From NCBI RefSeq assembly GCF_000494755.1, contig NC_022657.1, positions 8,834,001 through 8,898,000 on the forward strand: DNA of 64,000 nucleotides, read 5' to 3'. How positions within the stretch are numbered: the first letter of the stretch is position 1; each line of letters begins with the position of its first letter. The notes beneath the pieces were generated by a model. The model saw only the letters and a program-made list of their open reading frames with translations, was not told the origin of the DNA and searched no databases. The stretch comes from Amorphoplanes friuliensis DSM 7358 (GTDB lineage: Bacteria; Actinomycetota; Actinomycetes; Mycobacteriales; Micromonosporaceae). Below, piece after piece: positions 31,554-40,421 of the stretch. The translations under genes and the position numbers were made by a program.

Positions 31554-32645
31554 CTAGGAGAGGAAGAAGGCCGTCATCACGTACGCACCGGGCAGGGCCA
31601 GGGCGAACGCGCCCAGCGGACCCTGCATGTGCCGCGCGACCCAGAACGTCGGCGTGGAACCGGCCATCCGGCGTCCGACCTCGGAGTAGTTCACCGCCAG
31701 GTCGACGAGCTCGGCGATGCCGGCGACGACAAAACCCAGCACCGCACCCTTGGCCGGTGTGAACGGCAGGACGAGCACGCTGCCGAGCGTGGCCGCGGCC
31801 AGCGTGCCGAGCATCGCGCCGACGATGATGCCGGTCGCCCCGCGCGGGACCTGCGGTGCGATCCGCGGCTTGGGGAAGACCGCGTCGATGAGGTGGGAGG
31901 CCAGCACCGCGACGGCCACAGCGGTCAGGCAGACCAGCACGGCCTGCGTGCCGACGGGCTGGCGGGTGAGCACGATGACCTGCGCGAACGACACCACGCC
32001 GACGACGATCAGCAGCGTGCCGCTCAGGGAGTCGCGGAAGTGGAGCCGGTCGTCGGGCCTGATCAGCTGGCCGGCCACGGCGAGCACGTATCCGCCGGCC
32101 GCGACGAACAGCAGCGGCAGGATGCCGGCCTGCTCGCGGCTGACGGCCAGATAGTCGGCCACGGCCGCGGCGGCCACACACACCCCGGCGACGGTCCCGG
32201 CCGCGGGCGGCCGGATCGCCATCGTGAAGGCCAGGATGTAGAGCAACTGCACCCCGAAGACCACGATCGCGTACGGGAGGCGCGCGTCCGGCCCGGACGT
32301 CTGCGCACCGAGGATCAGGCCGACGCCGAGGAGCCCCGCGAACCCGGCGATCGCCACCGACAACTGGCGGCGTACCGGGACGACCGGGATCTCTTCCTCG
32401 ATCTCCTCCTCTTCGTCGACCTCGCCGTCACGGCTGCCGATCCGCGAAGCGGGCTCGGGGGCGCCGGCGTAGAAACCGGAGGAGGACCGCCCCGGCGCCG
32501 AACGGGCGATCTCCCGGGAGACGTCGTCGTCCCAGGAGTCGTTCTCGCGCGGGGCTGAGGGGAGCACGCCTGCGATCGTGCCAGACCGGGGCCCGGATGT
32601 GCTCATCGCGGCCGGGTCATCCTTGTCGTCACCCGTTCGCAACAT
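31554..32645 (-). CDS. Polytopic membrane protein of unknown function
   Basis: 363 residues. A charged, acidic cytoplasmic tail of about 90 residues (ending DEEEEIEEEIPVVPVRR) precedes eight or nine hydrophobic segments. Near the C terminus, KGAVLGFVVAGIAELVDLAV and GRRMAGSTPTFWVARHMQG are conserved-looking. The plan recalls CDP-diglyceride synthase-like membrane proteins, but no catalytic signature was found. The ATG is preceded by GGGAGCG. It is divergent from glnR across 246 bases. Confidence 0.7.
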   Translation of the reverse strand: MLRTGDDKDDPAAMSTSGPRSGTIAGVLPSAPRENDSWDDDVSREIARSAPGRSSSGFYAGAPEPASRIGSRDGEVDEEEEIEEEIPVVPVRRQLSVAIAGFAGLLGVGLILGAQTSGPDARLPYAIVVFGVQLLYILAFTMAIRPPAAGTVAGVCVAAAAVADYLAVSREQAGILPLLFVAAGGYVLAVAGQLIRPDDRLHFRDSLSGTLLIVVGVVSFAQVIVLTRQPVGTQAVLVCLTAVAVAVLASHLIDAVFPKPRIAPQVPRGATGIIVGAMLGTLAAATLGSVLVLPFTPAKGAVLGFVVAGIAELVDLAVNYSEVGRRMAGSTPTFWVARHMQGPLGAFALALPGAYVMTAFFLS

Positions 32646-32891
32646 GGACGCGCTCCCACCACGCTGTGGGGTGAGCCTCGGGTAAAAGGCTGGTTACGAT
32701 TCGGCCGTTCGGCCACCTACAGGGCGTAGTTCACATCACTTGGCCGTGCGACCAGGGTGTTCAGGCTGATGTTTCGGTTAAGGTATTCGCAGCCCACCCG
32801 TCGGTGACGCCGGGACAAGTCCTACCGGTGGCGCAGCCATGAGCAGCGCAGACCGGGTCACCCGAGCGGCCACCGTGCCGCGAGGATCGAG
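32646..32891. promoter_or_regulatory. glnR / membrane protein divergent intergenic region
   Basis: GTTCACATCAC (32729-32739) looks like one PHO-box repeat unit, and TAAGGT (32779-32784) is a possible -10 for glnR, though far from its start. In Streptomyces PhoP represses glnR, so the half-site is suggestive only. No complete GlnR box was seen. Confidence 0.3.
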
Positions 32892-33614
32892 GTGAGTGTG
32901 GAAATCCTCCTGTTGGTGACAACACGTGCAGGTGAACCTTCCGCCGTGTTGCCCGCGCTGGACCTGCTGCCCCACTCCGTGCGCACTGCTCCCCGCGATG
33001 TGCGCACTCTGGTTTCCGGGCCGAGCCCGGACGCTGTGCTCGTCGACGCACGCTCGGAGCTCTCCGAGGCCCGTGCGACGTGCCGCATGCTCCACGCCAC
33101 CGGCATCGGTGTCCCGCTGATGGCAGTGGTGACCGAGGCCGGCCTGATCGCCCTCAACGCCGACTGGGGTGTCGACGACGTCATCCTGGCCAGCGCCGGT
33201 CCGGCCGAGGTCGAGGCCCGGCTGCGGCTCGCGGTCGGTCGCCTGAGCAACGCCACGGCGGGCGCCGGCGGTTCGATCCGCGCCGGTGAGCTCAACATCG
33301 ACCCCGACACCTACGCCGCCAAGCTCAAGGGCCGGCCGCTCGACCTCACCTACAAGGAGTTCGAGCTGCTGAAGTTCCTGGCGCAGCACCCGGGCCGGGT
33401 CTTCACCCGCGACCAGCTGCTGCGTGAGGTCTGGGGCTACGACTACTTCGGTGGCACCCGCACGGTCGACGTCCACGTGCGGCGGCTGCGCGCCAAGCTC
33501 GGCTCGGAGTACGAGTCGATGATCGGCACGGTCCGCCAGGTCGGCTACAAGTTCGTGGTTCCCCCGAGCGGACGCCAGCTCCCCGACAACGAGCCCGTCT
33601 CGCTGCCGGTCTGA
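32892..33614 (+). CDS. glnR: Nitrogen regulator GlnR
   Basis: 240 residues, an OmpR-type orphan response regulator. The receiver is atypical: DAVLVDARSELSEAR replaces the usual phosphorylation pocket, and TADWG-like NADWGVDDVILASAGPAEVEARLRL in two halves is a GlnR hallmark. DNA-binding part: DLTYKEFELLKFLAQHPGRV, GYDYFGGTRTVDVHVRRLR, GTVRQVGYKFV. It controls ammonium assimilation genes in actinobacteria. GTG start after GAGGAT. mshD follows 11 bases later, as in Streptomyces and mycobacteria. Confidence 0.9.
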   Translation: MSVEILLLVTTRAGEPSAVLPALDLLPHSVRTAPRDVRTLVSGPSPDAVLVDARSELSEARATCRMLHATGIGVPLMAVVTEAGLIALNADWGVDDVILASAGPAEVEARLRLAVGRLSNATAGAGGSIRAGELNIDPDTYAAKLKGRPLDLTYKEFELLKFLAQHPGRVFTRDQLLREVWGYDYFGGTRTVDVHVRRLRAKLGSEYESMIGTVRQVGYKFVVPPSGRQLPDNEPVSLPV

Positions 33615-33625
33615 GCGTTCCGTTC

Positions 33626-34489
33626 ATGACTGACGTCCGGTCCCAGGACCGGCTCTCACCCGCCGAGGCGGCCGACGTTCTCTCGTTGGCCGCCGCGGCG
33701 GACGAGGCCGACGGCGTCTATCCGATCTCCGAGGACGGCGTGCTGGGCCTCAAAGGCACCGGCCGCACCCACCTCCTCGCCTACGACGGCGACTCCCTCG
33801 CGGGTTACGCCTATGTCGACGGTGACTCGGGCGAGCTGGTCGTGCACCCGAAGCACCGCCTCCGCGGCGTCGGCACCGCACTGCTGACCGCCGCGGGCCC
33901 GGCAGCACGGCAGTTCTGGGCGCACGGCGACGAGGAAGCCGCCCGCGCCTTCGCCGGTAAAGCCGGCTTCACCCGCTCGCGTGTCCTCTGGCAGATGCGC
34001 CGGCCACTCGCCGACCTGCCCGATGTTCCCCTGCCCGACGGCGTGAAAGTGCGCACCTTTGTGCCCGGCGCCGACGACGAGGCCTGGCTCGGTGTCAACT
34101 CCCGCGCCTTCTCCCACCACCCCGAGCAGGGCCGCTGGACAGCCGACGACCTGCGTCTGCGCTTCGCCGAGCCCTGGTTCGACCCGGCGGGCTTCCTGCT
34201 CGCGGTCGACCCGGCCGACGACCGGCTCCTCGGTTTCCACTGGACCAAGGTCCATCCGCCGGAGGGTGACGAGCCCGCGATCGGCGAGATCTACGTGCTC
34301 GGTGTCGACCCGGGCGGTCACCGTCGCGGCCTCGGTGCCGCGCTCAGCATCGCCGGCCTGCGGCACCTCGCGGGCCTGGGCCTCTCCGACGCCCTGCTCT
34401 ACGTCGACGAGTCCAACGAAGCCGCCGTCGCGCTCTACCGCCGCCTCGGTTTCGACATCTACTCGACCGACGTGATGTACAGCCGGTAG
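33626..34489 (+). CDS. mshD: Mycothiol synthase MshD
   Basis: 287 residues, two GNAT domains in tandem. It acetylates Cys-GlcN-Ins with acetyl-CoA, the last step of mycothiol synthesis. HPKHRLRGVGTALL lies in the N-terminal domain; GFHWTKVHPPEG, GEIYVLGVDPGGHRRGLGAA in part and ALLYVDESNEAAVALYRRLGF lie in the C-terminal one. Co-transcribed with glnR. Its TAG stop is the first three bases of a 164-bp palindrome. Confidence 0.93.
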   Translation: MTDVRSQDRLSPAEAADVLSLAAAADEADGVYPISEDGVLGLKGTGRTHLLAYDGDSLAGYAYVDGDSGELVVHPKHRLRGVGTALLTAAGPAARQFWAHGDEEAARAFAGKAGFTRSRVLWQMRRPLADLPDVPLPDGVKVRTFVPGADDEAWLGVNSRAFSHHPEQGRWTADDLRLRFAEPWFDPAGFLLAVDPADDRLLGFHWTKVHPPEGDEPAIGEIYVLGVDPGGHRRGLGAALSIAGLRHLAGLGLSDALLYVDESNEAAVALYRRLGFDIYSTDVMYSR

Positions 34490-34650
34490 GGGTGTCCCGT
34501 GGGTCACGGCGAGTCTGCGGCGAGGTCCAGGTTTCGCGTCGCCAGTGGGCCGGAAGGTCGCATACCGGTGTTGTATGCGGCCTTTCGGACCGCGCAGCGA
34601 GGCGGAAGCTGGGCCCGGCGCAGGCCGTCGTGACCCACGGGATACCCCTA
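34487..34650. repeat. 164-bp near-perfect palindrome carrying both flanking stop codons
   Basis: The left end TAGGGGTGTCCCGTGGGTCA and the right end (complement TAGGGGTATCCCGTGGGTCA) match with one difference, and complementarity continues with few mismatches to a 7-base centre (CGCATAC 34559-34565, GTATGCG 34573-34579). TAG at 34487 ends mshD; TAG at 34650-34648 ends the convergent universal stress gene. MITE-like or giant bidirectional hairpin. No target duplication seen. Confidence 0.85.
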
Positions 34651-35103
34651 CGGCACCACGGTCACGGGCCAGCGGCCGCAGCGGACGAGACGTACGGCCA
34701 GCGAGCCCGCGATGCGGTGACCTCGGCTCTGTGACGAGCCGACGATGACGGCATCCGCGCGGACGTCGCGGGCCACCTCCGTCAGCACGGTCAGCGGGTC
34801 CCCGCGGCGTACCTCGAGGCTGGCGTCCACACCCCAGATCCGCGCCTGTTTGGCCAGCTCGGTGCGCAGTTGTTCCTCGATCGCGTCGTGGGTCTCGACC
34901 GCCGCCCGGGTCGCCAGGCCGGTGTGGTCGGCCAGAGTGAGCAGCGACGACGCACTGCGGGCGTAGACGACGATCACCCTGGTGTGCTGCCGCCGGGCCA
35001 GGCCCGCGGCGTAGGCGGCCGCCCGCAGCGAGGTTTCCGAGCCGTCCACGCCGACGATGATCGCGCCCGGACCGTCGGTTCCCAGCTCGAAGCGCGACAC
35101 CAC
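34648..35103 (-). CDS. Universal stress protein
   Basis: 151 residues, one UspA domain: AIIVGVDGSETSLRAAAYA at the N terminus and the ATP-binding signature VGSSQSRGHRIAGSLAVRLV at the C terminus, matching Gx2Gx9G(S/T). The start is a GTG overlapping the stop of the upstream MFS gene (TAGTG). Another Usp-like domain is fused to that transporter. Its stop lies in the palindrome, so the last codons may have been set by the insertion. Confidence 0.88.
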   Translation of the reverse strand: MVSRFELGTDGPGAIIVGVDGSETSLRAAAYAAGLARRQHTRVIVVYARSASSLLTLADHTGLATRAAVETHDAIEEQLRTELAKQARIWGVDASLEVRRGDPLTVLTEVARDVRADAVIVGSSQSRGHRIAGSLAVRLVRCGRWPVTVVP

Positions 35104-36806
35104 TACACCCCGCGGAGCTCGTGCAGGGTCGCCGCCGTCAGCGGGTGTGGCGTCTCGTCCGGCGTGACCAGCACGACCGTACGCGTGGTGCTGTGGGTCA
35201 GCGCCGAGGTGAAGCTGCCGTCCGCGAACTGCACCGCGGGCCCTCGCGGCGAGCGTCCCACCGCGACGGTCCGCGCCTGGACGTCCTCGGCGTGCCGGGC
35301 CAGTGCACGTCCGGCCGCCGCATGGTCGCCGACGCTGGTCAGCAGCAGTCCGGTGGCGGCGATGCCGTGGTCGGCGAGGCGCCGCAGGTGCCCCTCGACG
35401 GCCGCCCGCGCGTCCTGCTCGTCCTCCGGTTCGATGGCCAGTTCCTCGATCACCACGGTCTCCCGGACCCGGACGACCTCCAGCGGGCTGCCCGACGCAC
35501 GCGCGATCGCGGCGGCCGCGGCAACGATCTCCGGGGCGTCGGGTGCGGCGCCGACCGCGACGACAACCGGCCTCGCGTCCGCCGGCGTGAGCGCGCCGAC
35601 GGGCTGCAGCGGCGACTCGTCCTGCTCGGCCGCGGTGACCAGCTTGTGTCCGGTCGACAGCACCACGATCGCCAGCAGGAACGCCACACCGCCCAGATAG
35701 AACGGCACGCTGAGGTCGAACCGGTCCGCCAGCTTGCCGGCGACGAACGGTGCCAGACCACCCCCGATGAAGCGCACGAACCCGTACGCGGAGGAGGCGA
35801 CCGACCGCTCGACGGGCGCGACGAGCATGACCGCCTGCGTGGTCAGCGTGTTGTTGATGCCGATGAAGGCGCCGCTGACGATGACGGCGGCGATGACCGT
35901 CGCCGGTGTCGAGACGCCGGCGGCGATGACCACCATGACCACGGCGAGCGCCAGCAGGTTCGCGTAGAGGACCTTGGCGGTGCCGAAGCGTGCCTGCAGA
36001 CGTGGCGCGAAGAAGACACTGAACGCGGCGACCAGCAGTCCCCAGGCCGTGAAGACCAGGCCGAGCTTGTGGGCGTCCAGCTCCATCGGGTACGGCGCGT
36101 AGCCCAGCATCGTGAAGAAGCCCCAGTTGTAGAGCAGCGCCATGATGCCCATCGTCAGCAGCCCGCGGTGGCGCAACGCCTTCAGCGGCGCGGTGATCGA
36201 CGTCGGCTTCTCGGGCTTCGGGAGCGCCGGCACGAAGACGATCGTGGCGACCATCGCGAGGGCCATCAGCACGGCCACGCCGTAGAACGGGCCCCGCCAG
36301 CTGATGCTGCCCAGTTCACCCCCGAGCAGCGGTCCGACGGCGATGCCCAGGCCGAGTGCGGTCTCGTACAGGATGATCGCGCCCGCGAAGCCGCCGCTCG
36401 CCGACGCGACGATGACGGCCAGGCTGGTCGCGATGAACAGCGCGTTGCCCAGCCCCCAGCCGGCCCGGAAGCCGACGATCTGGCCGACCGTGCCGGAGGT
36501 GCCGGCCAGCGCGGCGAAGACCACGATGATCGACAGGCCGACCACCAGGGTGCGCTTCGGGCCGATCCGGCTGGCGACCGCACCGACCACGAGCATCGCG
36601 ACCGCGGTCACCACCAGATAACTGGTGAAGAGCAGTGAGACCTGGCTCGGCGAGGCGTGCAGGTCGGTCGCCAGCGCCGGGAGGATCGGGTCGACGAGCC
36701 CGATACCCATGAACGAGATGACACAGGCGAACGCCACCGCCCAGACGGCGCGGGGCTGCCGGAACGGGCTTGTCGCAACAGCACTTTGCATAACTGCATT
36801 ATGCAT
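35103..36806 (-). CDS. MFS transporter fused to a Usp-like domain
   Basis: 567 residues. Residues 1-410 form a 12-helix major facilitator of the drug:H+ antiporter type (GLVDPILPALATDL, AVASRIGPKRTLVVG, ILYETALGLGIAVGPLLGG). Residues about 415-555 form a cytosolic Usp-like domain (RPVVVAVGAAPDAPEIV, AVGRSPRGPAVQFADGSFT) without a clean ATP motif. Start at 36806, or at the ATG at 36791 (MQSAVATS); a palindromic operator covers both. Coupled to a stand-alone universal stress gene. Confidence 0.85.
   Translation of the reverse strand: MHNAVMQSAVATSPFRQPRAVWAVAFACVISFMGIGLVDPILPALATDLHASPSQVSLLFTSYLVVTAVAMLVVGAVASRIGPKRTLVVGLSIIVVFAALAGTSGTVGQIVGFRAGWGLGNALFIATSLAVIVASASGGFAGAIILYETALGLGIAVGPLLGGELGSISWRGPFYGVAVLMALAMVATIVFVPALPKPEKPTSITAPLKALRHRGLLTMGIMALLYNWGFFTMLGYAPYPMELDAHKLGLVFTAWGLLVAAFSVFFAPRLQARFGTAKVLYANLLALAVVMVVIAAGVSTPATVIAAVIVSGAFIGINNTLTTQAVMLVAPVERSVASSAYGFVRFIGGGLAPFVAGKLADRFDLSVPFYLGGVAFLLAIVVLSTGHKLVTAAEQDESPLQPVGALTPADARPVVVAVGAAPDAPEIVAAAAAIARASGSPLEVVRVRETVVIEELAIEPEDEQDARAAVEGHLRRLADHGIAATGLLLTSVGDHAAAGRALARHAEDVQARTVAVGRSPRGPAVQFADGSFTSALTHSTTRTVVLVTPDETPHPLTAATLHELRGV
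36787..36805. promoter_or_regulatory. Palindromic operator over the MFS start codon
   Basis: TGCATAA (36787-36793) and TTATGCA (36799-36805) are perfect complements, 5 bases apart, like a MarR or TetR site. No such regulator gene is in the window. Confidence 0.45.
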
Positions 36807-36928
36807 CTATACGGCTCTATCCGACCAGTAACCGGGCTCACAGAGGCCTTGGTCCCACCCGTCACGATCCGGTCACGGAGAGCGAAAGAGAACACAAAAT
36901 AACGGACATGTCGGTCGCCAGGCCCTCG

Positions 36929-36939
36929 GTTCACTTAAC
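36929..36939 (+). promoter_or_regulatory. Single PHO-box unit upstream of pstS
   Basis: GTTCACTTAAC matches one 11-base PhoP repeat unit. No second unit follows in phase. An accessory site is possible. Confidence 0.35.
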
Positions 36940-36983
36940 GGACAACCCCTCCTCAGCCAAAGGCTACGAACCGGCGTGGACGT

Positions 36984-37005
36984 GTTCACCCTGCGTTCAC
37001 TTGTG
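36984..37005 (+). promoter_or_regulatory. PHO box of pstS
   Basis: GTTCACCCTGC followed directly by GTTCACTTGTG: two 11-base direct repeats, the PhoP-binding layout known in Streptomyces. TAGCTT (37033-37038) is a -10 candidate 27 bases on. It lies in the 306-base gap before pstS; the remainder of the gap holds the site above and the MFS operator. Confidence 0.75.
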
Positions 37006-37112
37006 GCCGGGGAGCCCGTCACCTCGCACTCTTAGCTTTCCGGGTGTGCCGATGAGAGTTCGGCCGGCCGGGACTACGGAGCCCGGAGTTGATTCATCTC
37101 GAAGGGAAACCC

Positions 37113-38204
37113 GTGAAGCTCCAGCGGTACTACGTTGCCGGCATTGCCTTGACTGCCGCGCTCGCGCTCACCGCGTGCGGCTCTGACAACACCGACTCGC
37201 CTGCCGCCGGTGGCGCCTCCATCGCGCCCGGCAGCTGCACGGCGGGTCAGCTCACCGCCCAGGGCTCGTCCGCCCAGAAGAACGCGATGGACGAGTGGAT
37301 CAAGGCCTACCAGGGCCAGTGCGCGGACACCAAGATCGGCTACGAGGGCACCGGCTCCGGCGCGGGCATCCAGGCGTTCATCGCCGGGACCGCCGACTTC
37401 GCCGGTTCGGACTCGGCGCTGAAGGAGGAGGAGCAGCCGCAGGCCGACGCCAAGTGCGTCGGTGGCCAGGCGCTCAACCTCCCGATGGTCATCGGCCCGG
37501 TCGCGGTCGTCTACAACCTCGACGGCGTCGACGGCCTCCAGCTGTCGTCCGCGACGATCGCCAAGATCTTCGCCGGCACGATCAAGAAGTGGAACGACCC
37601 GGCCATCGCCGGCGAGAACAGCGGCGCGAAGCTGCCGGACACGGCCATCAACGCCGTGCACCGCTCGGACGAGTCGGGCACGACCGACAACTTCACCAAG
37701 TACCTGAGCAAGACCGCCGAGTCGGACTGGACCTTCGGCAACGCCAAGGCGTGGAAGGCCCCGGGCGGCACCGGTGCGGCCAAGTCGGACGGTGTGGCCG
37801 GTCTGGTCAAGAGCACGGTCGGCGCGATCTCCTACGTCGAGCTCTCCTTCGCGGAGAACAGCGACCTGAAGATGGCGAAGATCAAGAACGGTGCCGGTGA
37901 GTACACCGAGCTGAGCGCCGAGAGCGCCGGCAAGACCATCGCGGGCGCCAAGGTCAAGGGCACCGGCGACGACCTGGCCCTCGACATCGACTACGCCACC
38001 ACCGAGGCGGGCGCGTACCCGATCGTCCTGGTGACCTACGAGATCGCCTGCAGCAAGGGCAGCGCCAAGGCGGCCGCCATCAAGGGCTTCCTGACCTACA
38101 CCGCGAGCACCGGCGGCCAGTCGGCTCTCGCCGAGCTGGGTTACGCCCCGCTCCCCGAGGCCGTCCGCGCCAAGGTCGAGGCCTCGGTCGCCAAGATCTC
38201 CTGA
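37113..38204 (+). CDS. pstS: Phosphate-binding lipoprotein PstS
   Basis: 363 residues. Lipoprotein signal with lipobox LTAC, then a phosphate-binding protein: LTAQGSSAQKNAMDEW, IQAFIAGTADFAGSDSALK in two parts and VHRSDESGTTDNF carry the phosphate-contacting Ser, Asp and Arg. It captures phosphate outside the membrane for PstCAB. GTG start with GAAGGG upstream; an earlier in-frame ATG would spoil the signal peptide. First gene of the pst operon, under a PHO box. Confidence 0.95.
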   Translation: MKLQRYYVAGIALTAALALTACGSDNTDSPAAGGASIAPGSCTAGQLTAQGSSAQKNAMDEWIKAYQGQCADTKIGYEGTGSGAGIQAFIAGTADFAGSDSALKEEEQPQADAKCVGGQALNLPMVIGPVAVVYNLDGVDGLQLSSATIAKIFAGTIKKWNDPAIAGENSGAKLPDTAINAVHRSDESGTTDNFTKYLSKTAESDWTFGNAKAWKAPGGTGAAKSDGVAGLVKSTVGAISYVELSFAENSDLKMAKIKNGAGEYTELSAESAGKTIAGAKVKGTGDDLALDIDYATTEAGAYPIVLVTYEIACSKGSAKAAAIKGFLTYTASTGGQSALAELGYAPLPEAVRAKVEASVAKIS

Positions 38205-38244
38205 ACCACCAAAACCCCCCTCCTACACGACAGCGAGCGAGCGA

Positions 38245-39330
38245 ATGGGTGACAATCCCTCCCGCTCGGTGAACGCCAACGCCGGCGGAGCGGGTGTGAC
38301 AGCACGTCACGCCCGGTCCGCCGGCACCGGCGTATCGCCGATCCCTCCCGATGACCTCGACGGCAGCCGCCCGCCGCTCGGTGGTGGGGGCGCCCTGCCC
38401 AAGAAGGCCCGGTTCTCGATGGAGACCGGCTTCCGGGCCCTCAGCACGGCCGCCGGCGCGATGGTGCTCGTCATCATCGTCGCCATCGCGATCTTCCTGG
38501 TCTCGAAGGCCGTGCCCGCCCTGCAGGCGAACACCGAGAACTTCCTGACCTACAAGGCCTGGTTCCCGAACGACTCCGAACCGAAGTTCGGTATCGCCGC
38601 ACTCGCCTTCGGCACCGTCCTGACGTCGGTCATCGCGCTGATCGTCGCGGTGCCCATCGCGCTGGGCATCGCTCTGTTCCTGTCGCACTACGCGCCCAAG
38701 CGGCTCGCCACGCCGCTGGGCTTCATCATCGACCTGCTCGCCGCCGTGCCCAGTGTCGTCTTCGGTCTCTGGGGCCGGGACGTCTTCCTGGTGCCGGTGC
38801 AGGACTTCTCGGTGTGGCTGAACAAGTACTTCAGCTGGCTCCCGATCTTCGGTGGCGACGGGCCGTTCGGCCGCTCGATCATGCTCGGCAGCCTGGTGCT
38901 GGCGATCATGGTGCTGCCGATCGTGACCTCGCTGAGCCGCGAGGTCTTCCAGCAGACGCCGCTGATGAACGAGGAAGCGGCGCTCGCCCTGGGTGCCACC
39001 AAGTGGGAGATGATCCGCACCTCGGTGCTGCCGTACGGCAAGCCCGGCGTCATCGCCGCCGTCATGCTCGGCCTGGGCCGCGCGCTCGGCGAGACGATCG
39101 CCCTGGCCCTGACCCTCGGCATCGTCTTCAACATCTCGTTCAACCTGATCCAGAACGGCGGCAACAGCATCGCCGCCAACATCGCCAACACCTTCGGCGA
39201 GGCCAACGCCACCGGTCGCGGCGCCCTCATCGCCTCCGGCCTGGTGCTCTTCGCCATCACGCTGGTGGTCAACATGGCTGCGCGGGCGATCATCTACCGC
39301 CGCCGCGAGTTCCGGGACAGTGCCGCATGA
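38245..39330 (+). CDS. pstC: Phosphate ABC transporter permease PstC
   Basis: 361 residues. A hydrophilic N-terminal extension of about 60 residues rich in Gly/Arg/Ala precedes the membrane part. MetI-type permease with the EAA loop EEAALALGATKWEMIRTSVLP contacting PstB and GLGRALGETIALALTLG. Membrane permease subunit of the pst system. It starts 40 bases after pstS and overlaps pstA by ATGA. Confidence 0.95.
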   Translation: MGDNPSRSVNANAGGAGVTARHARSAGTGVSPIPPDDLDGSRPPLGGGGALPKKARFSMETGFRALSTAAGAMVLVIIVAIAIFLVSKAVPALQANTENFLTYKAWFPNDSEPKFGIAALAFGTVLTSVIALIVAVPIALGIALFLSHYAPKRLATPLGFIIDLLAAVPSVVFGLWGRDVFLVPVQDFSVWLNKYFSWLPIFGGDGPFGRSIMLGSLVLAIMVLPIVTSLSREVFQQTPLMNEEAALALGATKWEMIRTSVLPYGKPGVIAAVMLGLGRALGETIALALTLGIVFNISFNLIQNGGNSIAANIANTFGEANATGRGALIASGLVLFAITLVVNMAARAIIYRRREFRDSAA

Positions 39331-40409
39331 GCCTCCTAGAGCGTGAAGCTGCCGGTGTCGTGATGACGCCGGACAACATCCGGACCAAGAAGCTGCCGAT
39401 CGCCGTCAACCTCGGTGTCGCCGTCGCGGCCCTCGTGGTCAGCGCGGCCCTCGTGCTCGGCCTCGGCCTCGGCAACTGGGTCCTCGTGGTCTTCGTCGGC
39501 GCGGTGCTCTACCTGGCCGCCCTCTTCGCCGCGGCCACCCGCGTCGAGGGTCGCCGCTCGGCCCGCAACCGCATCTGGAAGACACTGATCTACTCGGCCT
39601 GCATCCTGGCGATCCTGCCGCTGGCCTCGGTCGTCTGGACGCTGGTGTCGAAGGGTGCCGCCCGCCTCGACGGGGACTTCTTCGGCAGCTCGATGAACAA
39701 CATCGGCGCCCGCGACGCGAACGGCGGCGCGTACCACGCGATCATCGGCACGCTGGAGCAGGTCGGCATCGCCACCCTGATGGCGGTGCCGCTCGGTGTG
39801 CTCGGCGCGATCTACCTGGTCGAGTACGGCCGCGGGAAGTTCGCGCTGACGGTCCGATTCTTCGTCGACGTCATGACGGGCATCCCGTCGATCGTCGCCG
39901 GCCTCTTCATCCTGGCGTTCTGGGTGCTGATCGTCAGCCCCTGGTTCAACAACGGGACGCCGCGCTTCTCGGGCTTCGCCGCCTCACTGGCGCTGACGGT
40001 CCTGATGTTGCCGACGATCGTACGGTCCACCGAGGAGATGCTCCGGCTCGTGCCCGGGCCGCTGCGTGAGGGTGCGTACGCGCTGGGCGTACCGCAGTGG
40101 AAGACGATCCTCAAGGTCGTCCTGCCCACCGCGCTGCCCGGCATCGTCACCGGCGTGATGCTCGCGGTCGCCCGCGCGGCCGGCGAGACCGCCCCGGTGC
40201 TGCTCGTCGCCGGTGGTGCCGCGGCGATCAACTTCGACGCGTTCGCGGGCAACCAGTCGTCCCTGGCGCTCTACGTCTACCAGCAGGCCGGCGACGCGTC
40301 CCGGTACGCGCCGGACCGGGCCTGGACGGCAGCACTGACGCTTGTCGCCCTGGTGCTCGTCCTGACCATCACGGCGAAGCTGCTCGCCCGCCGCAACCGG
40401 CTGTCCTGA
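39327..40409 (+). CDS. pstA: Phosphate ABC transporter permease PstA
   Basis: 360 residues. Three extra hydrophobic segments at the N terminus, then a MetI-type core: GTLEQVGIATLMAVPLGVLG, the EAA loop REGAYALGVPQWKTILKVVLP and ARAAGETAPVLLVAGG. Pairs with PstC to form the channel. ATG overlaps the pstC stop; pstB begins 12 bases after the stop. Confidence 0.95.
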   Translation: MSLLEREAAGVVMTPDNIRTKKLPIAVNLGVAVAALVVSAALVLGLGLGNWVLVVFVGAVLYLAALFAAATRVEGRRSARNRIWKTLIYSACILAILPLASVVWTLVSKGAARLDGDFFGSSMNNIGARDANGGAYHAIIGTLEQVGIATLMAVPLGVLGAIYLVEYGRGKFALTVRFFVDVMTGIPSIVAGLFILAFWVLIVSPWFNNGTPRFSGFAASLALTVLMLPTIVRSTEEMLRLVPGPLREGAYALGVPQWKTILKVVLPTALPGIVTGVMLAVARAAGETAPVLLVAGGAAAINFDAFAGNQSSLALYVYQQAGDASRYAPDRAWTAALTLVALVLVLTITAKLLARRNRLS

Positions 40410-40421
40410 GAGGTGTCCCCC

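Noticed and set aside
30543..32558. 671-codon plus-strand frame opposite lmeA and the membrane protein
   Set aside because: It is rich in Arg, Gly, His and Gln as expected of an antisense shadow, and the minus-strand proteins have clear families.
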